Source: Moniliophthora roreri (taxonomy: Eukaryota; Basidiomycota; Agaricomycetes; Agaricales; Marasmiaceae). Taken from it: a DNA stretch of 64,000 nt. The translations under genes were made by a program, and so were the position numbers. A model generated the notes under the pieces. It saw only the letters and a program-made list of their open reading frames with translations. It did no database searches and was not told where the DNA came from. This document shows, in pieces, positions 22,329 through 34,865 of this stretch (position 1 is its first letter; the number at the start of each line of letters is the position of its first letter). Location of the stretch: the NCBI GenBank assembly GCA_001466705.2, contig LATX02000202.1, positions 248,001-312,000 of the forward strand. Direction: 5' to 3'.

Positions 22329-24148
22329 CTAGTTGCGTACGAAAAGTATTGTGATAAAAATGCCTACACCGTTCGCGCCGAGAATCGACCAGAAAGACGC
22401 AGCGTACCCCACATGCTGCGAGATGGGATCAGCAGCTCTTCCCTGATTGACGCCAACAGTGATTGACGTGACAACTGTCGGGCGAAATGAGCTCTTCATT
22501 CAACGCACTGATGTAAGAGAAACACTCACTAGCCAATCCAAGCGTAGCCCCAATCTGATATGCCGTATACATCACAGCGCTCACAACACCCTCCTGCCCA
22601 GGCTTTGCACCCTCCATAACAACAATCATAGAGCCAACATAAGCCAATGAGAGGCCGCTAGTGCCGACGATGATACCCGGAACAACATACGACCAATACT
22701 TGTCTTCGCCGACAGCGAGAGCGAAGAGAACTGAGCCGACCGCCATGAGAACTTGACCGCTGAGAAGGAGCGGAATTCGGGGGGTTTTGGGAGCGAATAG
22801 CCCGACGAGATAGGCCGTAACACCACCGACTATGCCCAACGGGATGCAGCGAATCGCAGCAGCTATACTAGTCAACCCCCACAAGTTCTGGAACACCTGT
22901 ACCAATTGCAACTCGATGCTGAACAGCCACCAATAAACTGTCCAAGCGTAGAAGAACATGGGCGTGAAGTTCTTGTAGAACCATGTTCGAGGTGGAAATG
23001 CTGGGTCGGAAACGAGCTTCTCTACGAGTAGGAAACCGCCGAAGAGGAAGATGGATATAATGAGTGTTGCTAGGACAGCCGGGGACCTCCAACCTGTTGA
23101 GGTGTCAGAGTAGTTCTAACTGCGAAACCATGACCATAACTCACCTTGGCTTCCTGCCTCTGTGATCGCATACACGAAGAGTACCAGACCCGCTGTCAGG
23201 GTACCGACACCTGGCCAGTCAAGTGTCTTTCCCTTGGAGGATCCTTCACCGGGTTGAGGATTTGGAAGAACGAACCAAGCGATGATTCCGAAAGGGGTCA
23301 TGAGGATCGCTATCAGGTAGAACACTAGAATGCTAGCGGTTACTGGAACAGTATTATGAATATCAGAGAGCAACCATACCCCAACGCCAAGATGCCTTGC
23401 TCGAGATCACACCACCAAGAACGAACCCAAGCGCATTGCCAACAGCTCCGAAAGCACCGTAAATAGCGTAAGCACGGCCACGTTCATTTGGATCGGGGAA
23501 GGTAGTTGTGACCATCGAGACGGCAGATGGAATGGTCATCGCAGCACCTGTCAAGTCGGAATTAGCATTAATACCTCGGATATGATCGAGCACACGTACC
23601 TATTCCCTGAGCAGCACGTAATACTATAGTCATAATTGGATGCACGCTCGCCCCGAGAGGTATGCCCAGCAAGCCCACAATGAAGCAGCCAGTCAGGAAG
23701 ACAGGCTTAGGGTGGAATATATCGCAGACTCGGCCAGCTATCAGCATGCAAGCTGCAAATGTGAGGGTGTACGCCGACAGGACCCATTGAAGGGTGCTTT
23801 GAGTAAAGCCAAGAGCTTTCTCAATCTGAGAGTAACCTGTTGAGCATGTTACATTCAAGGAGAAGATCCAGGACTAACCTCTGGAAGGGCTATGATGGCT
23901 GAGCAGGAGTTGAAGATGTCGAAGAATTGGACCCAAGAAACGACCAGGAGAATTATATGTTTGCGAAGTCGTGGCAGCTCAGACTGTGGTGTAACGTCCG
24001 AAGAGGTAACACTAACAGTGACACCTGCCTCCTTCTTGGTACTGGCTTCGAGATCATGATTCGCGGAACCAGAGTCGAAACTGGAATTAGTTCCAGACTC
24101 GAGTCTCTTCTCGCGTTCGAGGTCGATGGTGGGGGGGTCTTGCGACAT
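22329..24148 (-). CDS. MFS exporter, DHA2 (14-helix) type, 523 aa, six exons
   Basis: The exons are 24148-23879, 23825-23600, 23547-23380, 23342-23145, 23093-22530 and 22474-22329 (1572 nt, all phases consistent). After a 60-residue polar N-terminus there are about 14 hydrophobic helices. Motifs: IIALPEIEKALGFTQSTLQW in the first loop (family pattern IALPxIxxxLG...LQWVxSAY), AGRVCDIFHPKP (motif A-like), RAAQGIGAAMTIPSA (the RxxQGxGxA motif of helix 4), and GAFGAVGNALGFVLGG (motif C, antiporter signature). It is expected in the plasma or vacuolar membrane as a proton-coupled drug or metabolite exporter. The substrate cannot be told. The 37-nt third intron is short for the gene. No biosynthetic cluster is visible beside it. 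Confidence 0.87.
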
Positions 24149-27100
24149 CTGGAAAAGAAGGTGGACAGGATGGGTTTAACAGGAGAGTGGGCCGCTCTCT
24201 TATAATCGTGTACGCATGTCAGATTACAAGGCAACAACTGTAAAGTGGATGTACATTCCATGGATCAATGACATGCGAAATCGGCAGACAGAAGCGAAAA
24301 GATTCACCTGACGCATTGAAACCCACACAAATGCGTAGCTCGAAGCCCAGAACCTCCTGAGAAGGTATTCGAAGTTAACAGACACAATGACGGCGGCAAC
24401 TTCATTGGGCCCCACGCAATCTCCGGAGAATCGGCTGGGCCCAGCTCGACTCGCTAGGGGGATGATGTCGGTCGACCGGTCTCAACTAATTCATCCACGT
24501 TGTTCCGTGATGTCAAAGGCGCGCCCTGACAGGGCTTCGAAAGGACATTTTCTCCCATTCTTGAGTGGGACTCTTTCCAAGAACAGTTCTTTTTCTAGAC
24601 AAAGGTTGAAAGGATGACCGTTGGAAGTTAGTTATGCTATAGCATATTGAGCAACTCCGTACTTACATTATGTGGTATGTGGCAAATCCCTAGCGAGGCG
24701 CTATGACGACGAGGAACTAGCGATATTCCCATGAAATCCCAAACTCCAGATCCGTGTCACACGCTCCTGGCGCAAGAGTATATACGTGTACGTGACTGGA
24801 AGGTGATCAGCTGTCAGCTATGATACAGAAGTCCACATAAACCGAACGCACTGCACATGTCCTAATCACTTTATGCGAACACGAGTCGTTGTGAATGACA
24901 GATTCCATAAACGGAATGTGGTGACACATCCAGACACCCACAACACCTTCCGCGTTCAGCTACGATGACCAGCGAGACCGAGGATATGAATTGCTGCGCA
25001 TGGGTTTGGTTCAACTTTCTCCAGACTACGAGCGGATTCTGGGCTTGTTCTCCGACGCGATGACCTGGAACCTGCTCTATAGATGTTCCGAACGCAGAGC
25101 TAATATTCGACCGTACTAGACAACGCTGTACCCTGTAGCGAACATTGAGAATGTAAGCAATCAGCTATCGCTGGAAACAGAGACCTGCACCTTTCTTCAT
25201 ACGGTGCCAGGATGATAGGTCCGGATACGTTTCCAGGTATTCAACCTCGCGTACCAAGGACAATGACAGGCAAGGATGAGAATGCATTCGGTAATGCACC
25301 CTTGGCATCCTGTTTTGCGGAATTCAGCTGCATTCCTGCTTCCTTGGCATTTCGGTATACTCAAAGACGACGGTGTTCTAAGTGGGGTATACTGATTTGT
25401 ATGAATTGATAGGAGACAAAGGTTTTTCGATCGTCTGCTGGAATGGACCATAAACCTAGGCTACTAGAAGAGGAGGGAAAGGGTCAAAAAGGGTTTCACT
25501 GAGTACTGCCTCTGACGTACCTCCCTGCGCCATTTCCAACCACAGCATTGTGTCCTGTCAAGGTATCCGCGGAAATGACCTGGAATTGGTCTGCCTTCAC
25601 TCATCCCCATCTCTCCAAAGGCCAGAGCACCAGTTGCAACTCTGGAAAAGAAGAGAGTAATGATGGGAGTCGTAATGAGGTCCGTTGACTGTGGGAACTT
25701 GCCATGTCATCCGTTGTTGATGACGAGGTTGGGCGCAGACCTTGCCTAACATCACCCATTTTTCCATCAGTGCCCATCAGTGCCTTAGAGATCGCTGGCC
25801 GGAATGAGCAACCAAAGCTGGAGTATTACACAATTTAGAAAGGGAGACCCGACTTTGCTTTTTCGCCGGCATCGGCATTTCGGGATTCGGGCCGAACTCA
25901 GCCAGCGGTCTGGACAGCTCTTCAAGCTGAAACTACTACTTTCCACTACCTCTCCTTGCTAATTCGCGATATTCAAGAAACAGTAGCAGAGCCATCGTCA
26001 CTTGGAGCATCCTTTGGCGAGAACTACCCGTCCCCTTTCGTATTCGGGTCGGGGCTAGCTGCATTATGTACAGTACACAGGGCTCCTCACAATCATGGTC
26101 ACCTGGCTCGTGGCATGTTCTTGGACGCCCCAAACTTCACCCCAACTTCGCAAATATGCCGTTGTCATCGTTTGTTCGACTTTAGAGCCACCGGCCATGA
26201 CACTGACAGGAGGGTGGGGTGGTGCATCGAAGTTCATTGGAGCTATTGGACCATTCGCAAGCGTTCTTCGTTTCTCAACTTTCGCTTAATTACGCTGTCA
26301 TCACTCCCGAATTCAAAGTCATTCCAGGATTGTATATGCTCCGCATACGCTTGGTGCGAGCTAGATGATGCGAATTTGAACGTAGAGATAGCTTTGTGCT
26401 CACAAAGTGTTTGCAATTGGCAAGCCTCCGCTCCAACAGTCAGGGTCGGGGCTCCGCTTTGAATACCTTCGGAATAACTTATAAGTGTTAGTGTTGGATA
26501 CACTGATACTATGCAGTCATGAAACACGTTTCTTCACACTAGCTATCAATCCTTTCCTTCCGGAAATACTGAACTGACTCGACCTAGCTTCTCCAGATCC
26601 CGAATGTTCTCACCATTCTACCCCACCAGATGAGTAACTCTTCTTGGAGAAACCCCGATTTTTTCACACTCATTTCGAAATATAGTGGTTCCCCTCAGTC
26701 ACATGTGCACGTTCTCTGGGTGAGTTTCAAACAGGACTGCAGGCCAAGATTTCAATTGCAAATTCCCAAGATCTAAGTATGTAGAACGGAATGACCGGCT
26801 GATCGTTGTCTTTGTTATCTACGCAAAACTTCAATCTCTGCTTACGAACCCTGCACGGGTGGGTGGACCGAAGGCTCTCGGCTGACTCTGATTATCTGTG
26901 ATGTCATCACAGTCATCCATGATCCTGAGACCAGGTTTGCCGTTTACCCCTGAGGTGAACACTCTAGCCCAGACCGCAGACCGAAATAGGTCGACATATA
27001 GATATTGGTACTCACCTCCCATCTTTGGTATGTTTAGGCACGGTACAATAGCCTCCTTACCGCTTGCCACAACGCCTCAATCTCCATTCTCTTTACTCCC

Positions 27101-27822
27101 AGACGCCACTACAGGGTTTACAACTTACGCAGCATCAGTGGAGGTGCCGTTCCGTGTTTTCGAAGGCCCTGTGGAGCAGCCTTCGGATACTCATTCACCG
27201 GATATCGGATTTCCCGTGTAATTCGGAGCTTTACCCAAGGAACACGATCCGGAATAGTCTTGAACAGACCAACACTTGGGCGCCTTTATGCTGTTAAAGT
27301 CTAATCATATTCATTTCCATCCCGCTCCTTACGATAAGTGAGCTGGCGGCGGTTTGGTGGCGGCGGCTTCTAGCTGTAGAGTGGGATAGTGGCTCGAAAC
27401 TCAATAACCGGCGGGAATACGCCTCGTGTTATGTTATACAGCACTTGGAGTGGCGGGAACGGAGGCAGAATCCAGATTCTGCACACGCAGATAAGGAGAC
27501 GAACTCTTGAACTCGACCTTCCACTTTCATCAATCAAGTATTTAGGTCCATAGGTAGTCATATTATTGCATAAGTAAGGGCATAGACAAGATAACAGATC
27601 GAGTACTGGTAGACTAAAGAGCAAGCGGTCAACGCCAGCTCGCCGAGACTAGACGTAGAGATGAGATAGAGCTACACGGAGTAAAAATGAATAAAAGAAG
27701 TACAGTGCGATACGTTGTAAGTCCGATTTCGTGTAAATAGGTATAATGATGCGATGGATCAAAAGCCGTGAATCCGCAAAGCGGTGGGTATGAAATCATG
27801 AGTGCCGTCGGGAGAAGATCAT
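24149..27822. other. Gene-poor interval, 3.7 kb
   Basis: No gene could be supported. The longest frame (25956-26462, plus, 168 codons) has no family motif and no convincing splice partners. A second frame at 26095-26289 overlaps it. Some decayed coding sequence is possible at 25930-27100. The MFS promoter lies next to 24148. Confidence 0.4.
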
Positions 27823-28482
27823 TCAATTCAAGTTCAGAACGAAGGAAGTCGAGTTTTTGGAAGGGGATAAGCCCATGAACCGTGTGCGTCGACGAAGGAA
27901 GTCAACACGCTTGACACCGCCCTGCTTCTCTTCGACAGAGGCTCGATAATCACGAACACGCCTGTAGCGATATTCATAAGCCTCGTTGACCTGCTGCGTG
28001 TCGCTACGTGAAGGAAGCATCGAATATTCCCTTGGCGTGATGTTGGTACGCAGAGAGCGGTAGATGGCGTTGAGCACATCGGCTACAGTAACAAAGTAGC
28101 CGTTCGAGGCATTAACGTGGATGGACCAAGGAATGAGGGTTGTGATAAGCTTCAATGAAGCAACGGGTGGATCCAACGCTGGTTCGTTGAAAACGGTAGT
28201 CGAAAGAGAGCTATGGCGTGTGGTCACGGTAGACACGGGAAGGCTCACATCGTAGTTGAGCGAAGGTCGGCTAGAGTACACTAGCAAATGATGGATGTGG
28301 GACTGTTGTGGCTGCTTCATCTGATAGTCATACATCGGGAGAGGATTAGGATAAGACGGTGGTGTAATTGGTCCTCTCGACGATGGGGACGATGGGGACG
28401 ATGAGTTGGTGACTACCCTGGGAGGGTACTCCGTTCTGTACTTAGAGAATCGTACGTGCTTTGTCGGCATTATTCCCGGCAT
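27823..28482 (-). CDS. DUF6699-like protein A, 219 aa
   Basis: The start chosen is MPGIMPTKHVRFS because the family typically opens with a KHVRFS motif. A further Met at 28470 is equally possible. A Pro/Ser-rich N-terminal half is followed by the domain (about residues 115-219): LIPWSIHVNASNGYFVTVAD, then VLNAIYRSLRTNITPREY, a YRYRRVRDYR stretch, GVKRVDFLRRRTRFMGLSPS and a final FVLNL. This is the fullest match in the window to what I know as DUF6699, an Agaricomycete-expanded domain of unknown function. It is intronless. Proteins B to F in this window share the core. Confidence 0.78.
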   Translation of the reverse strand: MPGIMPTKHVRFSKYRTEYPPRVVTNSSSPSSPSSRGPITPPSYPNPLPMYDYQMKQPQQSHIHHLLVYSSRPSLNYDVSLPVSTVTTRHSSLSTTVFNEPALDPPVASLKLITTLIPWSIHVNASNGYFVTVADVLNAIYRSLRTNITPREYSMLPSRSDTQQVNEAYEYRYRRVRDYRASVEEKQGGVKRVDFLRRRTRFMGLSPSKNSTSFVLNLN

Positions 28483-30695
28483 TATAGATGGGAAAGGATT
28501 GGAGACGATGATGAGAGATTGAACGCGTGGATGGGTGGGGATTCCTTGGGAGTTGGAGGAGCGAACTTCTTCAAGGCGTCTTAAATACACGTCGGTGACG
28601 TTCTGAAATGTAATTTTTGCGGCTATGCGCGGGTCCGCTAATTCGGCCTAATAATTCCATTTGGGGAGGATCACCGAACCATTTGATATCGGCGCCGCTT
28701 CGATCCCTGCAGGTTCTTTGCCTCCGAATACAGATTTCAAAGCCCTTGCGAAACATTGTCACAAACAGTTCGACTATGTCCCCATCAAAACTCCTGATGA
28801 GAGCGTGTTAGTCAGAAAGCTTCAAATCGAGGGACTAACCGATCCCAATCAAGGTTGAAAAGCAACTCAACGTCCAGAAGAGAACTAATGAAAAGATCCT
28901 CTACAGCTCTTGGGAAGGAAAAAAAAATTGATTGTAGTTATTCTTGGAATCTGTAGAACCGCCTCTAATCCAAGGGGAAATGTCGATTAAGACGGGACCA
29001 CTGGAATTCGTACTTCTGGAACCAACTTCCCTCGGAAGTCGTTAGGAGGCGGCCAAGTCTACAGCATTTCCATATTAGTTGCGTTCCAGAGTGAAGGACT
29101 GATGGTGTGGAACTTTGACTCACCGTGATCCACGCGGCATGAGGCTACTTAATCTCTTTCAGGAAAGAGGCAGCGCTCAAGTTTTCAGGCGCTTGTATGA
29201 GCGCAGTCCACGTTCCACGTAGTTCGCGCTCCAGAGGCACTCAGGAATGACATGTGCCCTCTCCGCGCGATAGCTGGAATGGAAATAAGGGAACAGCGGA
29301 ATGGATACAAACAGTCCTATCGAGATTGGGAGAAACTAAGCTTTGGCTAGCCGCAAAAGCTGTTAATGGCACCTAAGATCCAGAATGAGAGCGGGATACG
29401 AAGGTGTGCAATAAACGATAACAAGGCGCTGATAGGCCCAGGTTATTGGTGGAGACGTGAAGGCCTGGGAGCGAGTAGGGTGATCCACGTGCCAAGATGA
29501 GGCGACTGTCAAGATGTTAAGGCGCGTTCGGGGATGTAACGGCTTCCAGGGTAGAGAAGCTTGGAAAAGCTATACACGAAAGCTATGCACGAAGAGGGCG
29601 TTCCATGAGGCATTTCTGCACTCGGCATTGGGACAAGTGGAGAGTGTGTGAAGGGAGGGGCCAAAATTCTTCATTCCTCCACTTTGAAAGCTATGCCTCG
29701 TGTATCATCGAAGTCGAGGCTTTGATGGCTGACACAGCCTATGAAAGTGATGCCCCACAACGACAACCGTCCAGAAAAGCCAATCACTTTCCCCGAGTAA
29801 GCTAGGTGAGATACTGAAAGTTATGCAGTCGCAGAACGTTGCACAAAAGGAGTGTATATTGCCACTGTGTATCGAGAGGGGACTGGAGGTAGAATGAATA
29901 TATTTGAGGAAGGCATTGATAACCAAAGATCGAGACGTGTCCTTCATCAGCTACGTATGAGGAGTCTAGTCCTGAGAAAAAGAACGAATGAGACCCAATT
30001 TCCATCTATGACGGTGATAGAAGCGTACACGTGTATACAACGTGTATACTACGGAATCAGAGCAGCGAAACCGAAGACAACAATCCTAATCCTGTCTCGG
30101 GAGTCCGTAACAGTCATATCGGGAACGATAACGACATAAAGGCTGAGTAGTGCTCGCTCCAGGTTGCTGCGCACAACATCAGACCACAATCATAACGACT
30201 TGCGATGAGTATGCGTATCAGATATGGGAATGTTGCTGCAGCTGAATACGGCGGGGTAATACGCCGCAGGTGTGCCAAGTCCATCTCCACGGTGCCATCG
30301 ATAATTCCAAAAACACCTAGTTTTAGGGGGGTCTCTAATGTTTGATGAGTAGTTACCTGCGCCCATCCAAGATCTGACTCTTGCTGATCCCCGTCATTTA
30401 GCTTCCAGCTAACGTCTCCATCTAGTGCATGAGCTGATGTCGCAATACCGCAATGCTCTGAAGGTATGCTAGATTAAACTTGGAAGTTGAATTTATGTGA
30501 AATTAGATTCTGCTTCAATGAAGAGTTGAACAATACATACAATGAAGCACTCCAGCGGCAAAAAGGGGGGAAAAATATGGCCAGTCTGATAAGGTTCTCG
30601 TAGACCTTGAATCCCGTACAGGAATCAAATCTTTGGATCCCCGACGCAAAACAATGAGCTCAAGAAGGTTCGAACGAAAATGGTATGACACACCT
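28483..30695. other. Gene-poor interval
   Basis: No gene supported. Two overlapping short frames at 28617-28858 lack recognisable features. The DUF6699-A promoter is adjacent to 28482. Confidence 0.4.
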
Positions 30696-31115
30696 TCAAG
30701 TTCCATCCGACATCCCGAGTTCATCCTTTACTCCGAGGTCGTCCGTAATGAGCGATACACCGTTTGATGGTCGTTTCCATTGATGCTGTGAGCCCTTGGG
30801 TTCGATGTAGTGGGAGGAGGCGTCGAGAGATGGTTCTGATCTGGGCGCGATATCGATGAACAATGGATAATCAGTGTGAGAAAGTTTTGCCAAAAGCTTG
30901 ATGACGGCAAGATGATGGCCTAGGTCGCTCCAAACCGCACCGCCCGCTAGCATAGTAACGTCTTCTGCTTCTCAATTCACCGAATTTCGCCCCCAAACTC
31001 GGGAGTTCCCAGTCTTGACGGCAAACTTACCGTACGGGTTACCATTTCCGTAGCTTGGTATAATCAACAGGAGAACCGTCAAGCTGAAACCAAGGGCTAG
31101 CCTCCCTGGGCTCAT
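30696..31115 (-). CDS. Possible small secreted protein, 117 aa, two exons
   Basis: Exon 1 (31115-31031) encodes MSPGRLALGFSLTVLLLIIP followed by SYGNGNPYG, a good signal peptide with probable cleavage after the SYG/GNG region. A 66-nt GT-AG intron (31030-30965, donor GTAAGTTT, acceptor GAAGCAG) joins it in phase to exon 2 (30964-30696). The mature part is about 90 residues, lacks cysteine and contains PLFIDIAPRSEPS and QHQWKRPSNGVS. No family is recognised. It could instead be a fragment of a longer decayed gene, as only the signal peptide and splice phase support it. Confidence 0.33.
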
Positions 31116-34010
31116 TGACCCTACTCCGTGAACATTTGATGTATCTTCAAGATTTACTCTGGATCGATTACAATTCACTTGATGACAGGGTGGCGTTATC
31201 TTGAGGCTTTCTCCGATCTCAACAATTATATTCAGAGTCTTGGACACTGTGCATCTTCCGAGCGGGTTGCATTCCCTCAGCAATTACCGAGTAAATTTTC
31301 GATTTCCGTGTGGCCAGGCCTTCAAGGGAGATTCCCGTCCGGCATCTGTCCGTAAAAAGCTTCTGTCGTGCCAGGATGAGGCTTGAGAATAGGTCCGGGT
31401 TCAAGCTTAACCTCTTTCAAGGTAAATTGTTCTCACTTTGTCATTGGAACCTTTAGCCTCATGGTTATCAGGTTCTGTCAATTACACTTGGGAACTAGCT
31501 TCTGGGTGTCATTCTCATTACTTGTCCATGTGGTCCATTGGTCTGGTGTACAGCAAGGCGAGAAAAGATAATTCATTTGTTTGACAGACATTGCAATCTG
31601 GCTGCTGTTAGATACCCATATCCTCAGCCCTTCCGGGACTTCCGCCAAATGTTCATGCTCTTCCATTCTATGTCTATATGGTCTCGGCAACTCCGACGTT
31701 GGGCCTTGAGCCATGAGCTTATGACGAAAGTGGACCAAGCGTCCCGTTGTCACTGTTTATTGCCAACATGTCCTCCCCACTTCCGCTCGCGATGACTTAA
31801 TCACACGGACTCTAGATCCTCTAGTGCAATGATCGCAAGTAATCGTTCCGGCTACGGCTCATAAATCAAAATGAAGTACCAGTGCCGCATAGCCATACAT
31901 CAATCATCTCGGCTAGATAGCCTCGAATCTCCAGACTTTCATCTTCGCGAACTGCAATCAACCATAACTTGAGCGAGCCATCCGTATGGAACCTAACAAC
32001 TATCTACGGTGAAGATACTTGATGCGATTTTATAGGACCGGATTATCACAGAGATTAACTGCTCTCTCCGGTATATTGTTCTCTCAGGCTGTCAGACCTC
32101 TTTCCCCGCACAATGGGAAGAACCAAACGTCAGATTCAATACCTTAACAACGGATACCGATGACGTTTGTAGATTGTCCTTTCAAATCTTCGAGCCCTCC
32201 GGTACCCACGCAGTATTCATTATCGACAGACCACCCCGAGTGATCCTTGGATCGACACTTTAGGTATCGACGAGTTCCGACTGACATTTATCCGACCGCA
32301 TCCCCGGACCATGATTGAGATAGAAGTTGGTTTACAATTCCCGTCAGCTTCCTTGAGTAAACAGAAATGATGCATCTATCAACAATGAAGTCCTTCATAT
32401 TGAATTCGGAAGAAACCCGGGGGGGCTATGAGTTTGGGAAACAGGGTGCTCCCTGCACATTCATGAATAGTAGATTTACCGGCATAAATCCCGAAGGCAA
32501 TCATGTTTGAGAGATGCTGAACAACCACAGCCTCCCCATAATAGAACATCAGGGTGGTTCAGAAGTTCGGCGGGAGAAACTCAACCGCTTTATACCATTC
32601 ATCTATAATACAAAACGGAAGAAATTTCCGACCGACATACACTATTTTGAGATACACGACTCTGGACACGCCACTTACTGCAAAGTATCATCTCCCGCAG
32701 TGATAATGATCAATATTCAGAACAGAACAAAGATCGGATGATTGTGCATCCAAGCGCAGTCAACCTTTCTGTATGGACAACCCGAGGCTTCCGGCGACAT
32801 CCAGCTATTTCCGAGCAGCCTTCTCGATGATCTAACTGTGCATAGAGTGCGGCACAGTCGACGTTTCCAAGTAAACACTTATTAGTACTATTATTCGTAA
32901 GCTTCCCGTCATAGTGACGCGGTCCGACTCTACAAGTATAATACGGTCAATAGTCCGCAGTTTCCCATAGCGCTGTGAGTTCACTCTTCTAAGCAGAGCC
33001 GGTACTGACTGAATGAGTGACAATGGGGTCAGTTCCCTCTAGACAGCGGGACGACGAATAGTGACGGATAGTGACCGGTTTGATGACCGCAGTGCCAGTC
33101 GAGCTCTAATGGAGTTCAGCACCGGGTTTCGCTGTTCGCCTTAGGAAGGAGCACTCAGAGATTGTGGTACGAAATTGAGGGTGCATATCAGCTGTGTAGG
33201 AGGAGTAAAACGAATCCTATTCTACCTCAGTCGTTAATTGGGTACAGATGGACCCTTCATCATCCATAAGCAGTCAGTTCGAACAAGAGATTACAACTAC
33301 ACGTCAGCAGAACTTGTGACATGTCCATTCGATTTTGGGGCCCAGGTGTTACATACGCGACGATTTAAAAAAAAACAGGCAAGGGAAACACATGCTTCCA
33401 AGAATCAAAGTTCCGAGGAATGGTGGCGTATCGTTGATAATCACCGAGAATCCAACAAGCGAAGGCAAAGAGATTGGTGAGGCGTTTCAAGTGTCGCTTC
33501 TAAGCGTTACCAAGTGCGCTCAGGGAATAGACTTCGAAGTCGCATTCCGGGACTGGAGATTATTCGGGACGAATGCCTAAGCGTGACTAGAGAGCTTGTG
33601 CAAGGCTAAGCTGCTTCGAATTCCTAGGAAAGGTACGTAAGACGAGAGGGCGTGACAAAGAGCGATGACAATGTAACAGTGTAGGTCAAAAGAGAACCCT
33701 AACCCTAGCTTAACATCATGTCAATATAGTCGGCCTTCATCTCTTGACCGCGACTTACCAGCTTCCTCTTTCATCCCACCACCCACCCACCCCTTCAGCT
33801 CTACCGAGCCCCGCCCCCACCTCGCAACCAAATTCCGATCCGCGACCAAATCCAACTGCAAATCCTAAGCATCGGTGGAGACTTACAGCTATTACTAGCA
33901 AGCTTTGCGCTTGCATATCCGAGTAGGTCGTGCGAGTCGTCTTGCATCTGCGGAAGGAGTTAATGGGAAAACAGATACCTGAACGATCACACACGTACCA
34001 TCTCTCCTCA
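31116..34010. other. Gene-poor interval
   Basis: No gene supported; all frames are short. Two telomere-like CCCTAA units occur at 33695-33708 but look coincidental. The promoter of DUF6699-B lies upstream of 34011. Confidence 0.4.
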
Positions 34011-34865
34011 ATGCCACACCCCAAATCCCATCTTCCAGAAAGCAGTCGACGACGTATACCGCTTCACACACCTTCGGTACCGATATCCACTTTTCCACAA
34101 TCCACGTCAATAAACTCCCCCCAACACCCATTCACATCCTTAACGAATCACACCCCGATGTCAATACCATCGAGCATGGGGGCGCATGCCGGCCCGACGT
34201 CGCTGTACTCAGCGGGGGGATTCACGGCAGGGTCAGCATCAGCCTGGTCCGTGCACAATCCAGCACCCATATGGAGCAGTGCTGATGGGATCCCACGTAC
34301 CCAAACGAGTCGTCCACCTGTCATAAGTAGCGCCTGTACGACATCACAACCTCACTCACCGCCCCCTCGCCCCCTTCGCCCTTGCATCCCATTACCTTCA
34401 GAGATCGACCACTATGGTGAGATCACTCTACACCCTGCACTCCAGCGACCATCCGATATAGCAAACTACCCTCGAATCGACCTAGCATCCGCACACCAAT
34501 TCGTCAGAAGAAGTCTTCGAGACGAAGATGTGAACAGCCGGTACCTTCGCGAGCCCGCAACATCACCAAGACTTCCTTCATTATCCATCATACATCCTAT
34601 GCTTCCGTGGGCGATTACGGTCCACCGGTCTGAGGAACATTGGGTTATTGTGGCTGATGTTCTTGCTGCCATTGGGAAGGCACTGCAGACCCCTCTTGAT
34701 CAACAGTCAAGATATGAGGTTCGGCGGTATTTGCGGAATGTGGTAGACAGCGTCCTTGAGCAACCAGGAGCCATAAGATTGGATCTTCTGGGTTCGAGAC
34801 ATCGGTTCGCAGGGTTGTCCAGAAGTAGCATGGGGGGAGATATCTGGGAGCTTCACGTTAGATGA
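34011..34865 (+). CDS. DUF6699-like protein B, 284 aa
   Basis: Single exon. The start MPHPKSHLPESS is taken at 34011; an in-frame upstream Met at 33930 would add 27 residues. A long Pro/Ser/Thr-rich N-terminus is followed by the PLPSEIDHYGEITLHPAL segment shared with C, D and E. The domain then reads SLSIIHPMLPWAITVHRS, VIVADVLAAIGKAL, IRLDLLGSRHRFAGLSRSSM and GGDIWELHVR at the very end. Unlike C, D and E it keeps a longer insertion between the DVLAAI helix and the RFAGL motif, as in A. Function unknown. Confidence 0.72.
   Translation: MPHPKSHLPESSRRRIPLHTPSVPISTFPQSTSINSPQHPFTSLTNHTPMSIPSSMGAHAGPTSLYSAGGFTAGSASAWSVHNPAPIWSSADGIPRTQTSRPPVISSACTTSQPHSPPPRPLRPCIPLPSEIDHYGEITLHPALQRPSDIANYPRIDLASAHQFVRRSLRDEDVNSRYLREPATSPRLPSLSIIHPMLPWAITVHRSEEHWVIVADVLAAIGKALQTPLDQQSRYEVRRYLRNVVDSVLEQPGAIRLDLLGSRHRFAGLSRSSMGGDIWELHVR

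Noticed and set aside
25956..26462. 168-codon plus-strand frame
   Set aside because: No recognisable family, no conserved motif, and an overlapping frame of similar quality.
33695..33708. Telomere-like CCCTAA repeat
   Set aside because: Only two units, isolated and in unique sequence; expected by chance.
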